DNA of 64,000 nt from NCBI RefSeq assembly GCF_010727125.1, contig NZ_AP022564.1, forward strand, positions 3,720,001-3,784,000, read 5' to 3'. Source of the stretch: Mycolicibacter terrae. Its GTDB lineage: Bacteria > Actinomycetota > Actinomycetes > Mycobacteriales > Mycobacteriaceae. The notes beneath the pieces are model-generated. The model searched no databases, was not told the DNA's origin, and saw only the letters and a program-made list of their open reading frames with translations. Shown here piece by piece: positions 53,165 through 62,492 of this stretch (its first letter is position 1; the number at the start of each line of letters is the position of its first letter). The position numbers and the translations under genes are program-made.

Positions 53165-53446
53165 TCAGTGGGATTTGCCTTGGACCTCAAGCAATCTCGG
53201 CCGCACATCCACCAGGTAGACCCCGGCGGCACAGGCGGCGATGGCCATCCCCATCACCTGTAGCACCAGGGCCAGCAGCCCGCACACCCCGAGGATCACC
53301 AGCCACACCGGCTTGGTGAGCTTGTCGGCGGCGGTATAGGCGTCGGAGCGCTGCATCGCCGCGTGCACGAACGCATACACCGACGTCGCGAAGACGATGA
53401 GCTGCAAAACGCCGAGGACGATACCCACCAGGCTCATAGCGAACAC
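53165..53446 (-). CDS. DUF2516 small membrane protein (Rv0476-like)
   Basis: The 93-residue protein has about two to three hydrophobic helices ([40 protein letters not shown]) separated by the conserved [12 protein letters not shown] loop. Function unknown. GTG 53446 is shown; ATG 53437 is an equally plausible start. Confidence 0.85.
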   Translation of the reverse strand: MFAMSLVGIVLGVLQLIVFATSVYAFVHAAMQRSDAYTAADKLTKPVWLVILGVCGLLALVLQVMGMAIAACAAGVYLVDVRPRLLEVQGKSH

Positions 53447-53489
53447 GCTGCAAGCCTAGGCGGGTACCGTCCCGGGCGTCGAACTGCGG

Positions 53490-54122
53490 TTACTTCTGGG
53501 TGACCTTCTTGGCAGGCGCCTTCTTCGCGGCCGTCTTGGCAGCAGCCTTCTTGGCCGGGGCAGCCTTCTTGGCAGCAGCCGGCGCCGGGGTCTTCTTGGC
53601 GGCCCCAGCAGCCGGGGGCGCCGTCTTGGCCTGCTCCTTCTTGGGCAGCTCGATGCCGACCAGCTTGGCGGCGCGCTCGCCGACCTCGCGGGTCTGCGAC
53701 GCAACGTTGCCCAGCACCTCCTGGGTCAGCTCGACGGCCTGGTCGACGTAGCCCTCAACCTGCGCCGAGGCGTCGTCGAGACCGGACTGGTTGCGCAGCC
53801 GCTCCAGGGCGGCCTCGCCGCGGGTCACCAGGTCGTTGTACCGGCCGGTGGCGGCCTCCACGTAGCCCTCGGCGGCCTTGCGCAGCTCCTCGGCGGTGAA
53901 ACGCTCCCGCAGCTCGGCGAACTGCTCGGGCAGCTCCTCCTGCAGCTTGTTCAGCCGGGCACGGCTCTCCTCGACCCGGGTGCTGGCGTCTTCGCGGGCA
54001 TCACCGGCGCGCTCGCGCAGGTTGGCGACGAGGTCGGTCATGGTGGCCAGGGCCAGGTCGGCAGCGCCGATCGCGGCGAGCAGCGGGGCCTTCAGTTCTT
54101 CGATGGTCGGGTTCTCGGCCAT
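53490..54122 (-). CDS. hbhA: Heparin-binding haemagglutinin
   Basis: The 210-residue protein has a membrane-interacting N-terminus ([20 protein letters not shown]), a long coiled coil (about 35-150) rich in Glu/Arg, and a C-terminal Lys/Ala/Pro tail with repeats of the AAKK and PAKK kind. That tail binds sulfated glycans on epithelial cells in pathogenic mycobacteria and is methylated there. ATG 54122 has AAAGGAA upstream; the longer frame is not supported. Confidence 0.95.
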   Translation of the reverse strand: MAENPTIEELKAPLLAAIGAADLALATMTDLVANLRERAGDAREDASTRVEESRARLNKLQEELPEQFAELRERFTAEELRKAAEGYVEAATGRYNDLVTRGEAALERLRNQSGLDDASAQVEGYVDQAVELTQEVLGNVASQTREVGERAAKLVGIELPKKEQAKTAPPAAGAAKKTPAPAAAKKAAPAKKAAAKTAAKKAPAKKVTQK

Positions 54123-54185
54123 GTCGGGGTTCCTTTCGGGTTGGATTTTCCGGTTGGTGGTTCTTCTCAGGAGGACGAACATGGA

Positions 54186-54578
54186 TCAGGCAGGTGTCGT
54201 CTCCTCACCGTCGGCTTCGTTCTGCTGGACGAAGGAGGTGTAGATGTCGAGCAGAACCTGTTTCTGGCGCTCCGTGATCGCCGCATCCGAGATGACGGCG
54301 TCGCGGACCTCGCTCTTCTCGCTGGGCTCCAGGATTCCCGCACGCACGTAGAGCACCTCGGCGGAGACCCGCAGGGCCTTGGCGATCTGATTGAGGACGT
54401 CAGCGGAGGGCTTACGCAATCCGCGCTCGATCTGACTGAGGTAGGGATTGCTCACGCCGGCCTTGTCGGCCAGCTGTCGCATGGACACCTGCGCGGCTTC
54501 GCGCTGCGCCCGGATGAAGCTGCCGATGTCCGCCGCGGCAGTGGAGACCACTGCGGCAATTTTGTCATCCTGCGACAC
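54186..54578 (-). CDS. XRE-family regulator (Rv0474-like)
   Basis: The 130-residue protein has a Cro/C1-type HTH at about 20-75 (IRAQREAAQVSMRQLADKAG, SNPYLSQIERGLRKPS) and a helical C-terminus ending TERQKQVLLDIYTSFVQQ. It probably regulates itself and perhaps hbhA, which lies 63 bp downstream. GTG 54578 has AAAGGGG upstream; the longer frame to 54653 runs through the promoter. Confidence 0.9.
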   Translation of the reverse strand: MSQDDKIAAVVSTAAADIGSFIRAQREAAQVSMRQLADKAGVSNPYLSQIERGLRKPSADVLNQIAKALRVSAEVLYVRAGILEPSEKSEVRDAVISDAAITERQKQVLLDIYTSFVQQNEADGEETTPA

Positions 54579-54620
54579 CGGTGACCCCTTTCGTGGACTT
54601 GCGACTTGCTGACGAACGCC

Positions 54621-54649
54621 ACGATACGACCTAATGCTAACTTTTGCAA
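54621..54649 (-). promoter_or_regulatory. Promoter of the XRE regulator gene
   Basis: On the minus strand, TTGCAA (54644-54649) and TATCGT (54621-54626) are separated by exactly 17 bp, a good sigma-A promoter. TGCTTGCA and TTAGCATTA around the -35 give partial palindromes that could be the regulator's own operator. Confidence 0.6.
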
Positions 54650-54666
54650 GCACTAGCTAGCGCAGG

Positions 54667-56028
54667 TCAGAACATAAGTTGAGCTATGGCGTAGATCGCC
54701 AGCCCGGCCAGTGACCCCACCACGGTCCCGTTGATCCGGATGAACTGCAGATCGCGTCCGACATGCAATTCGATGCGCCGGCTCGCCTCCGCGGCGTCCC
54801 AGCGCTCGATCGTCTCGGTGATGATCGCGGTGATCTCCACCCCGTAATGCGCCACCAGATGCTGAGCGCCCCGCACGATCCAATTGTCCACCTTGTCGCG
54901 CAGGTCGGCCTTGTCGCGCAACGACTCACCGACCTGGACCACCGTCGAGGCCACCCGGGTGCGCAGGGCGCTGGACGGGTCGTCGACACCCTCGAGCACC
55001 AGCCGCTTCAGCGTCCGCCAGGCGGTGGCCGCAGCGTTGGCGACCTCGTCGCGGGCCATCAACTGTTCCTTGACCGCGTCGGCCTTGGCGATCGTCGCCG
55101 GGTCGTTCTGCAGGTCGTCGGCGAACTCGAACAGGAAACGCGTCGCACTGCGGCGCAATTCGTGATCGGGGTTGCGGCGCACCTTGTCGGTGAAGTCCAT
55201 CAGCTCACGGTGGATCCGGTCGCCGACCAGATGGTCGACGAACCGCGGCGACCAGGTGGGCGAGTCCCGCTCCACCACCCGCTGGATGACTTCGCCGGCG
55301 TTGAGCGACCACTGGAACGCCCGGTCGGCCAGCAACTGGATCAACGCCTCCTGCCGGTTCTCGGCCAGCAGGGTGCCCAGCACCCGGCCCACCGGTGGCC
55401 CCCAGTGCGGCTCGGCAATGCGCCGCACGATCATCCGGTCGATCACGTCCTGGACGTCGTCGTCGCGCAACATCTCGATCAGCACCCGCAGCACGGTCGC
55501 GGTCTCGGCGGCCACCCGTTCGGCGTGGTCCTGTTCGGAGAGCCACTTGCCCAGCCGCCCGGCGATCTGCGCGTCGCGCAGCTTGGTCTCCACCACCGGC
55601 GGTGACAGGAAGTTCTCCCGCACGAAGGTGCCCAGGCCCTCCCCGAGCTGGTCCTTCTTGCGTTTGATGATCGCGGTGTGCGGGATCGGGATGCCCAGCG
55701 GATGCTTGAACAGCGCGGTCACCGCGAACCAGTCCGCCAGGGCCCCGACCATGCCGGCCTCGGCGGCGGCGCCGACGTAACCCACCCAGGTCGGGGCGGT
55801 GCCCTCCATACCGTGGGCCGCCGCCCACCGGCACAGCAGGAAGACGACGGTCGCACCGAGCAGGAAGCTCAGTGCGACGACCTTCATCCGGCGCAGGTCT
55901 CGCAATCGCACGGCATCGGCGGCCGGATCGGCATCGGCGAAGGACTCCGCCAGCGACTGCACGGTCCGCGCCGCGCCGGGCCAAGTCTGGCGGTTCTCTC
56001 GATGCACCACCACACCATCATCCGCCAT
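54667..56028 (-). CDS. DUF445 membrane protein (Rv0473-like)
   Basis: The 453-residue protein has an N-terminal helix (VVALSFLLGATVVFLLCRW), a second one with AAAEAGMVGALADWFAVTALF, a large helical cytoplasmic domain, and a final C-terminal membrane helix (TVVGSLAGLAIYAIAQL). This matches the DUF445/YjiN family. Function unknown. ATG 56028 is chosen; the frame extends to 56094 without better support. Confidence 0.85.
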   Translation of the reverse strand: MADDGVVVHRENRQTWPGAARTVQSLAESFADADPAADAVRLRDLRRMKVVALSFLLGATVVFLLCRWAAAHGMEGTAPTWVGYVGAAAEAGMVGALADWFAVTALFKHPLGIPIPHTAIIKRKKDQLGEGLGTFVRENFLSPPVVETKLRDAQIAGRLGKWLSEQDHAERVAAETATVLRVLIEMLRDDDVQDVIDRMIVRRIAEPHWGPPVGRVLGTLLAENRQEALIQLLADRAFQWSLNAGEVIQRVVERDSPTWSPRFVDHLVGDRIHRELMDFTDKVRRNPDHELRRSATRFLFEFADDLQNDPATIAKADAVKEQLMARDEVANAAATAWRTLKRLVLEGVDDPSSALRTRVASTVVQVGESLRDKADLRDKVDNWIVRGAQHLVAHYGVEITAIITETIERWDAAEASRRIELHVGRDLQFIRINGTVVGSLAGLAIYAIAQLMF

Positions 56029-56174
56029 CTCGGGCGGCGGGTATATGCGGCGGTTCCAGCTTCGCCTCTCCTCCGCCGGGCCTCGCCAAACCACCGGTAA
56101 CTGTTACCGGACCACAAAGTTTGCTGGACCGCGCCGTATTATCTATAAGGACTAGTGAATGGGAACCCGCGATA

Positions 56175-56924
56175 GTGGCAGAGCAGCTTCGAGCCGGCGC
56201 CGCCAAGACCGATGGTCGCAAGCGGCGCTGGCACCAACACAAGGTCGACCGCCGAAATGACCTGACCGACGGGACGATCGAGGCGATCCGGCGCCGCGGC
56301 CGGTACGTGAGCATGGATGAGATCGCCGCTGAGATCGGCGTGTCCAAAACCGTGCTGTACCGCTACTTCGTCGACAAGAACGACCTGACCACCGCGGTGA
56401 TGATGCGCTTCGCTCAGACGACCCTGATCCCCAATATGGCGGCTGCGCTGTCGGCGAACCTGGACGGCTTCGACCTGGTCCGCGAGATCATCCGGGTGTA
56501 TGTGCAGACGGTGGCCAACGAGCCCGAGCCGTACCGGTTCGTGATGGCCAACAGTTCGGCCAGCAAGAGCAAGGTGATCGCCGACTCCGAGCGCATCATC
56601 GCCCGAATGCTCGCCGTGATGCTCCGCCGGCGGATGAACGCGGTCGGGATGGACACCAGCGGGGTCGAGCCGTGGGCCTACATGATCGTCGGTGGTGTGC
56701 AGTTGGCCACCCACTCGTGGCTGCTGGACCCGCGGATGAGCGCCGACGACCTGATCGACTACCTGACGATGCTGAGCTGGAATGCGTTGTGCGGCATCGT
56801 CGAGGTGGGTGGGTCGCTGGAGAAGTTCAACGCCGGGAAGCACCCGTCGCCGATGCTGCCCTGGCGCCGGGTGACCGGCGCGCAAGGGCGCCAACCCGAC
56901 GTATCGACGAAGTCTGCGGGCTGA
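56175..56924 (+). CDS. TetR-family regulator (Rv0472c-like)
   Basis: The 249-residue regulator has a TetR HTH (about 45-85; SMDEIAAEIGVSKTVLYRYF) and a ligand domain with many helices. The N-terminus is basic. GTG 56175 is chosen because it matches the expected leader length; a TATCTATAA element at about 56140 may be the -10. In M. tuberculosis the neighbouring genes are pcaA/umaA, which are absent here. Confidence 0.9.
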   Translation: MAEQLRAGAAKTDGRKRRWHQHKVDRRNDLTDGTIEAIRRRGRYVSMDEIAAEIGVSKTVLYRYFVDKNDLTTAVMMRFAQTTLIPNMAAALSANLDGFDLVREIIRVYVQTVANEPEPYRFVMANSSASKSKVIADSERIIARMLAVMLRRRMNAVGMDTSGVEPWAYMIVGGVQLATHSWLLDPRMSADDLIDYLTMLSWNALCGIVEVGGSLEKFNAGKHPSPMLPWRRVTGAQGRQPDVSTKSAG

Positions 56925-57068
56925 CCTGGCCGCGCCCATGAGGCGCCGACGATTACCAGGGAAATCCCTGTATCTCTCGACGGCTGAATCTCCTACCGTC
57001 GCAAGCGGGTCGTCAGAACCGACCGGTTGTGACGCGAAGTCTCATCCAGGGAAGGCGGGTGCCTCACC

Positions 57069-57515
57069 ATGGCCACAACGGGCTACCGGCTGGCCGTCAC
57101 GACGGTCGCATCGACACTGATCGCTGCCGGAGCGTTCCTCAGCAGTCCCCCACCGGCCGGCGCGGACGACCCCGAACCGCCGGGCGGGCAGGGGCAGGAC
57201 GCCTGCGCAGGCGGCGATCAGGGCCAACAGCCGCAAGACCCGCAGGCGTGCGGCGCCGGTATCGCCAATCGGGCCATCGGCGAGGCCCAGAACGCCGCCG
57301 ACCAGGCGGCCCGCGCCGCCGGCCAGAACAGCCAGGGCAATCCGTCCGGCGACCGCCCGCCGCAGGACCTGATCACCAACTCCGCCTGCGTCATCTTCAA
57401 CGGGGCCCCGACCCTGATCCCGCCAGGCGGCTTGACCCGCACCGCGTCACCGTTCGACTCGCCCATGGAGGGCAAGCCCTGCTGGTATGCGTTCGGCGTG
57501 ACCCCCACGCACTAG
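57069..57515 (+). CDS. Secreted protein of unknown function
   Basis: The 148-residue protein has a signal peptide (YRLAVTTVASTLIAAGAFLS, cleavage near AGA-DD). A Gln/Gly/Pro-rich low-complexity region with two cysteines follows, then a C-terminal segment with CVIFNGAPTLIPPGG and CWYAFGV. It resembles short exported mycobacterial proteins but no family is recognised. GGGAAGG lies 13 bases upstream of ATG 57069. Confidence 0.75.
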   Translation: MATTGYRLAVTTVASTLIAAGAFLSSPPPAGADDPEPPGGQGQDACAGGDQGQQPQDPQACGAGIANRAIGEAQNAADQAARAAGQNSQGNPSGDRPPQDLITNSACVIFNGAPTLIPPGGLTRTASPFDSPMEGKPCWYAFGVTPTH

Positions 57516-57519
57516 CCGC

Positions 57520-58374
57520 TCAGTAGGAGTAGAAGCCCCGGCCGGACTTCTTGCCGAGCTGGCCGGCCTCGACCATGCGCAGCAGCAACGGCGGCGCGGC
57601 GTAGAGCGGCTCCTTGAACTCCTCGTACATCTTGTCCGCGATCAGCTTGAGGGTGTCCAGGCCGACGAGGTCGGACAGCCGCAGCGGGCCCATCGGATGC
57701 GAAAGCCCGGCAACGATGGCCTTGTCGATGTCCTCGACGGTGGCGAACCCGGACTCGAGCATGCGCACCGCCGACAGCAGGTAGGGCACCAGCAGGGCGT
57801 TCACCACGAAACCGGAGCGGTCCGAGCAGCGCACCACCTGCTTGCCCAGCACCGCGCTGGCGAATTCCTCGGTGCGGGCGGCGGCGGATTCGTCGGTGAC
57901 CAGCGTGCTGACCAGCTCGACCAGCGGCAGCACCGGCACCGGGTTGAAGAAGTGCAGGCCCAACACCCGCTGCGGGTTCGCCGTGGCGGCGGCGATCTTC
58001 ATGATCGGGATGGACGAGGTGTTCGACGCGAGCACCGCCTCGGGGTCGGTGATCACCCGGTCGAGTTCGGCGAAGATCTTCGACTTGACGGTGTCGTCTT
58101 CGATGACGGCCTCGATGACCAGCTGCCGGTCGGCCAGCTCAGCGAGGTCGGTGGTGAAAGTCAGGTTGCCCACGGCGTCGTCGCGTTCGCGTTCGGTGAT
58201 CTTGCCGGCGCTCACACCGCGCTCCAGCGACTTGACGATCCGGTTGCGTCCGGCGGTGATCAACGCGTCGGTGGTCTCGAAGACCTTCACCTCGACGCCG
58301 GCACGCGCGGACACCTCGGCGATTCCGGCGCCCATCTGCCCGGCTCCGATGACGCCTACTCGTTGGATCGACAC
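57520..58374 (-). CDS. fadB2: 3-hydroxybutyryl-CoA dehydrogenase
   Basis: The 284-residue enzyme oxidises 3-hydroxybutyryl-CoA with NAD(P). The Rossmann motif is VGVIGAGQMGAGIAEV. Catalytic-region motifs are VLASNTSSIPI, GLHFFNPVPVLPLVE and SGFVVNALLVPYL, and the C-terminus ends KKSGRGFYSY. GTG 58374 has AAAGGAA 4 bases upstream. It lies after icl, joining short-chain fatty acid use with the glyoxylate shunt. Confidence 0.95.
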   Translation of the reverse strand: MSIQRVGVIGAGQMGAGIAEVSARAGVEVKVFETTDALITAGRNRIVKSLERGVSAGKITERERDDAVGNLTFTTDLAELADRQLVIEAVIEDDTVKSKIFAELDRVITDPEAVLASNTSSIPIMKIAAATANPQRVLGLHFFNPVPVLPLVELVSTLVTDESAAARTEEFASAVLGKQVVRCSDRSGFVVNALLVPYLLSAVRMLESGFATVEDIDKAIVAGLSHPMGPLRLSDLVGLDTLKLIADKMYEEFKEPLYAAPPLLLRMVEAGQLGKKSGRGFYSY

Positions 58375-58426
58375 TGTGTTCCTTTCGGGCCTCACGGCAT
58401 GTTCATTTTCAGTCTCGCGGCAGCAA

Positions 58427-58459
58427 CAGGCCCCGCCCAGGCTGGCTGGGCGGGGCCTG
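58427..58459 (-). terminator. Terminator hairpin after icl
   Basis: A perfect 13-bp stem (58427-58439 with 58447-58459) and a 7-nt loop lie between icl and fadB2, about 135 bp past the icl stop. There is no U-tract. It probably ends the icl transcript, with fadB2 having its own promoter in the remaining 50 bp. The rest of the 58375-58593 gap shows nothing else. Confidence 0.72.
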
Positions 58460-58593
58460 CGCTGTCAACTCCCCCGCGGCGCAATCCGACAAGCACCGCG
58501 GGAAACCTACCCCGCGAGCAGACACAAATTCGCACAACCTCAGCGGTGATTACGCGATTCTGCGTCTGCTCGGCGGGTGAGTGGCTCAGTGAC

Positions 58594-59880
58594 TCAGTGG
58601 AACTGGCCCTCTTCGGTCGAGCCCGCCAGCGCAGTCGTCGACGACGTCGGGTCGACGGTGGTGGCGATCCGGTCGAAGTAGCCGGCGCCGACCTCGCGCT
58701 GGTGCTTGGTGGCGGTGTAGCCCCGTGCCTCGGCGGCGAACTCGCGCTCCTGCAGCTCCACGTAGGCGCTCATCTGGTTGCGGGCGTAGCCGTGAGCCAG
58801 GTCGAACATCGAGTAGTTCAGGGCGTGGAAGCCGGCCAGCGTGATGAACTGGAACTTGAAGCCCATCGCGCCCAGCTCGTTCTGGAACTTGGCGATGGTG
58901 GCGTCGTCGAGGTGCTGGCGCCAGTTGAACGACGGCGAGCAGTTGTAGGCCAGCATCTGGTCGGGGAACTCGGCCTTGACGCCCTCGGCGAACTTAGCCG
59001 CCAGCTCCAGGTCCGGGGTGCCGGTCTCCATCCAGATCAGGTCGGCGTAGGGGGCGTAGGCCTTGGCCCGGGCGATGCACGGCTCCAGGCCGTTGCGGAC
59101 CCGGTAGAAGCCCTCCGCGGTCCGGTCACCGGTGATGAACGGCTGGTCGCGCTCGTCGACATCCGAGGTGATCAGGGTGGCGGCCTCGGCGTCGGTGCGG
59201 GCGATCACCACGGTGGGAACGCCGGCCACGTCAGCAGCGAGTCGGGCAGAGGTCAACGTGCGGATGTGCTGCTGGGTGGGGATCAGCACCTTGCCGCCCA
59301 GGTGACCGCACTTTTTCTCCGAGGCCAGCTGGTCCTCCCAGTGCGAGCCCGCGACGCCGGCGGCGATCATCGCCTTCTGCAGCTCGTAGACGTTGAGCGC
59401 GCCACCGAAGCCGGCCTCCCCGTCGGCCACGATCGGGGCCAGCCAGTTCTCCACCGAGGTGTCGCCCTCGACCTTGGCGATCTCGTCGGCACGCAGCAGC
59501 GCGTTGTTGATCCGGCGCACCACCTGCGGCACCGAGTTGGCCGGGTAGAGGCTCTGGTCGGGGTAGGTGTGGCCGGACAGGTTCGCGTCACCGGCGACCT
59601 GCCACCCGGACAGGTAGATGGCCTTCAGGCCGGCCCGAACCTGCTGGACCGCCATGTTGCCGGTCAGCGCACCGAGGGCGTTGATGTAGTCCAGCTCGTG
59701 CAGCTGCTCCCAGAGCACCTCGGCGCCGCGGCGGGCCAGGGTGTGCTCCTCGACGACGTGGCCCTGCAGGGCGACGACGTCCTCGGCCGAGTAGGTGCGG
59801 GTGACGCCCTCCCAGCGCGGGTTGTGGTCCCAGTCGTGCTGGATCTGCTCGGGGCTCTTCGGCGTGCCAACGGTCGACAT
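58594..59880 (-). CDS. icl: Isocitrate lyase
   Basis: The 428-residue enzyme splits isocitrate into glyoxylate and succinate, allowing growth on fatty acids and acetate. The catalytic loop KKCGHLGG has Cys191, the same number as in M. tuberculosis ICL1. Other motifs are [12 protein letters not shown] and YNCSPSFNW. It is a short, ICL1-type enzyme. RamB-like motifs lie upstream. Confidence 0.97.
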   Translation of the reverse strand: MSTVGTPKSPEQIQHDWDHNPRWEGVTRTYSAEDVVALQGHVVEEHTLARRGAEVLWEQLHELDYINALGALTGNMAVQQVRAGLKAIYLSGWQVAGDANLSGHTYPDQSLYPANSVPQVVRRINNALLRADEIAKVEGDTSVENWLAPIVADGEAGFGGALNVYELQKAMIAAGVAGSHWEDQLASEKKCGHLGGKVLIPTQQHIRTLTSARLAADVAGVPTVVIARTDAEAATLITSDVDERDQPFITGDRTAEGFYRVRNGLEPCIARAKAYAPYADLIWMETGTPDLELAAKFAEGVKAEFPDQMLAYNCSPSFNWRQHLDDATIAKFQNELGAMGFKFQFITLAGFHALNYSMFDLAHGYARNQMSAYVELQEREFAAEARGYTATKHQREVGAGYFDRIATTVDPTSSTTALAGSTEEGQFH

Positions 59881-60034
59881 GGCAACTCCTTCGTGTTCGC
59901 GCGATCGCCGGGCCGCTTATCGGACTTGCCAACACCCCGGCGAATTTACTGGTGTGTTAACGCGACCTTGACACACCACATCGGCCCAGGTCCACTGGTT
60001 TTAGTTGCCAATTTTGGCCAAACAGTACGACCGT

Positions 60035-60054
60035 TATGCGAAGTTTGCGAAGAA
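60035..60054. promoter_or_regulatory. RamB-like motifs in the icl upstream region
   Basis: Two TGCGAA elements occur at 60037-60042 and 60046-60051 within the stretch ATGCGAAGTTTGCGAAG. They lie about 160 bp upstream of icl, close to the RamB consensus TTTGCAAA-type site. A TTGGCCAA palindrome is nearby at about 60015. The rest of the 59881-60162 gap shows no ORF. Confidence 0.5.
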
Positions 60055-60162
60055 TCGTCCAGAGGCCTTCTCGTGGCGCGTCCAGGAAAAGCTACCGGTC
60101 GGTAACTTATCCGCACAGGTCAACGCGGGTATCAGCAGTACGGCCGTACTGACTAGAACGTG

Positions 60163-60981
60163 TTACAGCGGGAAGATCGCGGCGAGCGCTTTGACCTCTT
60201 CGCCGACCACGTATGTGAGCGTTCTAACAGCGCGATCGGCCAGCTCGGACCCGAACCGATCGGTCGATCCGGCCGGGTGAATGTGGGAGACGATCTCTAG
60301 TTTGTCGCCCAGCGCGACGGGGGCGTCGTGTTCCAGGGTTACCCGCAACGGCGCCGCGAGCAGTTCCGGGTAACTCGACAGGTAGTCCTCGACCACGCTC
60401 CAGTACACCGAGTTGTTCACGTGGTCGAACAGGTCGATGTCGGTGAAGCGGATCGGATACTCGTGAATCTCGGCGGCGTCGGCGCGGTCGCCCGCTTTCA
60501 GGTACGCCTTCCAGCGCAGCCGGTCGACGCTGGTGGTGCGTTTGAGTCCGGCCAGGAAGTCCTCGGAGATCCGCGCCGGCCCCTGGGTCTCGCGGTTGAT
60601 ATTGATCCAGAACGCCTCGGACTCGATGAGGCCGCCGCTGCGCCGGCCGTCGATGCGGACCCGCATCTCGCACCAGCGGTTGGAGGTGCCCGAGCACCAG
60701 CGCCGCACCCGCAGCAAGTCCTGGAACTCGACGGGTGCGATCAGGTCCATCACGGTGCGCCGGACGATCCAGAGCGGGTGGGTGGCCTCAAACCCCATCT
60801 CCCGCAGCTGATCCTGGCCGATGTCCTGGATGTGCCGGGCCGCCGCATCCATCCGCAGCCGGCCCCGCCGGTCGATGTCGGCGACCCGCAGCGGCCACTG
60901 CCGGTCGAATACGTGGGGGTGCGGGTCGGGCACCGGCATCAAAACCTTCGCCAGACCGGCCGGCCCATCAGTCTGCTGCAT
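60163..60981 (-). CDS. Acyl-ACP thioesterase (Rv0466-like, FatA family)
   Basis: The 272-residue protein has two hot-dog domains of the plant/bacterial FAT type: RVADIDRRGRLRMDAAARHI in the first and RFTDIDLFDHVNNSVYWSVV in the second, with the catalytic Asn/His region DHVNN. It releases free fatty acids from acyl-ACP. ATG 60981 has GGGGAGC upstream. It is divergent from ramB, with 83 bp between. Confidence 0.92.
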   Translation of the reverse strand: MQQTDGPAGLAKVLMPVPDPHPHVFDRQWPLRVADIDRRGRLRMDAAARHIQDIGQDQLREMGFEATHPLWIVRRTVMDLIAPVEFQDLLRVRRWCSGTSNRWCEMRVRIDGRRSGGLIESEAFWININRETQGPARISEDFLAGLKRTTSVDRLRWKAYLKAGDRADAAEIHEYPIRFTDIDLFDHVNNSVYWSVVEDYLSSYPELLAAPLRVTLEHDAPVALGDKLEIVSHIHPAGSTDRFGSELADRAVRTLTYVVGEEVKALAAIFPL

Positions 60982-61027
60982 CGATGCTCCCCGTCGTTTT
61001 CCCAGAGCGATCATGCCATGCCAATAA

Positions 61028-61046
61028 TGCGAATGCCGGCTTCGCA
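61028..61046. promoter_or_regulatory. TGCGAA/TTCGCA inverted repeat before ramB
   Basis: TGCGAA (61028-61033) and TTCGCA (61041-61046) form an inverted repeat with a 7-bp spacer, 19 bp upstream of the ramB start. The half-site is the same as in the icl upstream region, which suggests RamB autoregulation. Confidence 0.5.
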
Positions 61047-61064
61047 GCAGGTAGGCTCGGCGAA

Positions 61065-62492
61065 GTGGCCAAGACCTACGTCGGCTCCCGGGTGCGCCAG
61101 CTGCGCAGCGAGCGCGGGTTCAGCCAGGCTGCCCTGGCGCAGATGCTGGGGATCTCACCGAGTTACCTCAACCAGATCGAGCACGACGTCCGGCCGCTGA
61201 CCGTGGCGGTGCTGCTGCGCATCACCGAGGTCTTCGGGGTCGACGCCACCTTCTTCGCCTCCCAGGACGACACCCGGCTGGTCGCCGAGTTGCGTGAGGT
61301 CACCCTGGACCGCGACCTGGACGTCGAGGTCGAGCTGACCGAGGTGGCCGAACTGGTCAGCGCCCACCCCAAACTGGCCCGGGCGATGGTCAACCTGCAC
61401 CGCCGCTACCGGATCACCACCGCCCAGCTGGCCGCGGCCACCGAGGAGCGCTACACCGACGGCAGCGGCACCGGCGCGATCACCATGCCGCACGAAGAGG
61501 TCCGCGACTACTTCTATCAGCGACAGAATTACCTGCACGAACTCGACACCGCCGCAGAGGAACTGGCCACCCGGATGCGCCGGCACCAAGGCGAATTGGC
61601 CATCGAGTTGGCCAACCGGCTCACCGAGGTACACGGCGTGCACATCAACCGGCGCATCGACCTGGGCGAGACGGTGCTGCACCGCTATGACACGGCGACC
61701 CGGACCCTGGACATCTCCAACCACCTGTCGTGGGGCCAGCGGGTGTTCAAGATGGCCGCCGAGCTGGCCTACCTGGAATTCGACGACCAGATCTCGGCGA
61801 TGGTCGAAGAGGGCAAGTTCACCTCGAAGGACTCGCGCACGCTGGCCCGGCTCGGTCTGGCCAACTACTTCGCGGCGGCGATCGTGCTGCCCTACGGGCA
61901 GTTCCACGACAGCGCCGAGACGTTCCGCTACGACATCGAGCGGCTGTCGGCGTTCTACCGGGTCAGCTACGAGACCATCGCCCACCGGCTGTCCACCCTG
62001 CAGCGGCCGTCGATGCGGGGCGTGCCGTTCTCGTTCGTCCGCGTCGATCGCGCGGGAAACATGTCGAAACGTCAGTCGGCCACCGGTTTTCACTTCTCCT
62101 CCAGCGGCGGGACCTGCCCGCTGTGGAACGTCTACGAGACGTTCGGCAACCCGGGACGGATCGGCGTGCAGGTCGCCGAGATGCCCGACGGCCGCAAATA
62201 CCTGTGGGTGGCGCGCACCGTGGAACGCCGCGCCGCGCGCTGGGGCCAGCCGGACAAGACCTTCGCGATCGGGCTGGGCTGCGAACTGCGCCACGCCCAC
62301 CGGCTGGTCTACTCCGAAGGGCTGGATCTGCACGGTGACCATGAGGTCCCGGCCACCCCGATCGGGGCGGGCTGCCGGGTCTGCGAACGCGACAACTGCC
62401 CGCAGCGGGCATTCCCCGCACTGGGCCGCGACCTCGATCTCAACGAACACCGCAGCACGGTGTCGCCGTATCTGGTAAAGCAACAGCGGTGA
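61065..62492 (+). CDS. ramB: RamB-type transcriptional regulator of acetate/glyoxylate metabolism
   Basis: The 475-residue protein has an XRE-type HTH (about 7-62; VRQLRSERGFSQAALAQMLG), a central IrrE-like/DUF955 region with YFAAAIVLPYG, and a C-terminal short-chain-fatty-acid regulator domain rich in cysteines (GCELRHAH, CRVCERDNC). In corynebacteria and mycobacteria RamB represses icl and itself. GTG 61065 precedes the conserved AKTYVGSRVRQL. It overlaps the next gene by 4 bp. Confidence 0.95.
   Translation: MAKTYVGSRVRQLRSERGFSQAALAQMLGISPSYLNQIEHDVRPLTVAVLLRITEVFGVDATFFASQDDTRLVAELREVTLDRDLDVEVELTEVAELVSAHPKLARAMVNLHRRYRITTAQLAAATEERYTDGSGTGAITMPHEEVRDYFYQRQNYLHELDTAAEELATRMRRHQGELAIELANRLTEVHGVHINRRIDLGETVLHRYDTATRTLDISNHLSWGQRVFKMAAELAYLEFDDQISAMVEEGKFTSKDSRTLARLGLANYFAAAIVLPYGQFHDSAETFRYDIERLSAFYRVSYETIAHRLSTLQRPSMRGVPFSFVRVDRAGNMSKRQSATGFHFSSSGGTCPLWNVYETFGNPGRIGVQVAEMPDGRKYLWVARTVERRAARWGQPDKTFAIGLGCELRHAHRLVYSEGLDLHGDHEVPATPIGAGCRVCERDNCPQRAFPALGRDLDLNEHRSTVSPYLVKQQR

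Noticed and set aside
53500-53640. Repeat array at the hbhA 3' end
   Set aside because: This is the normal Lys/Ala/Pro repeat tail of HbhA, not an independent repeat element.
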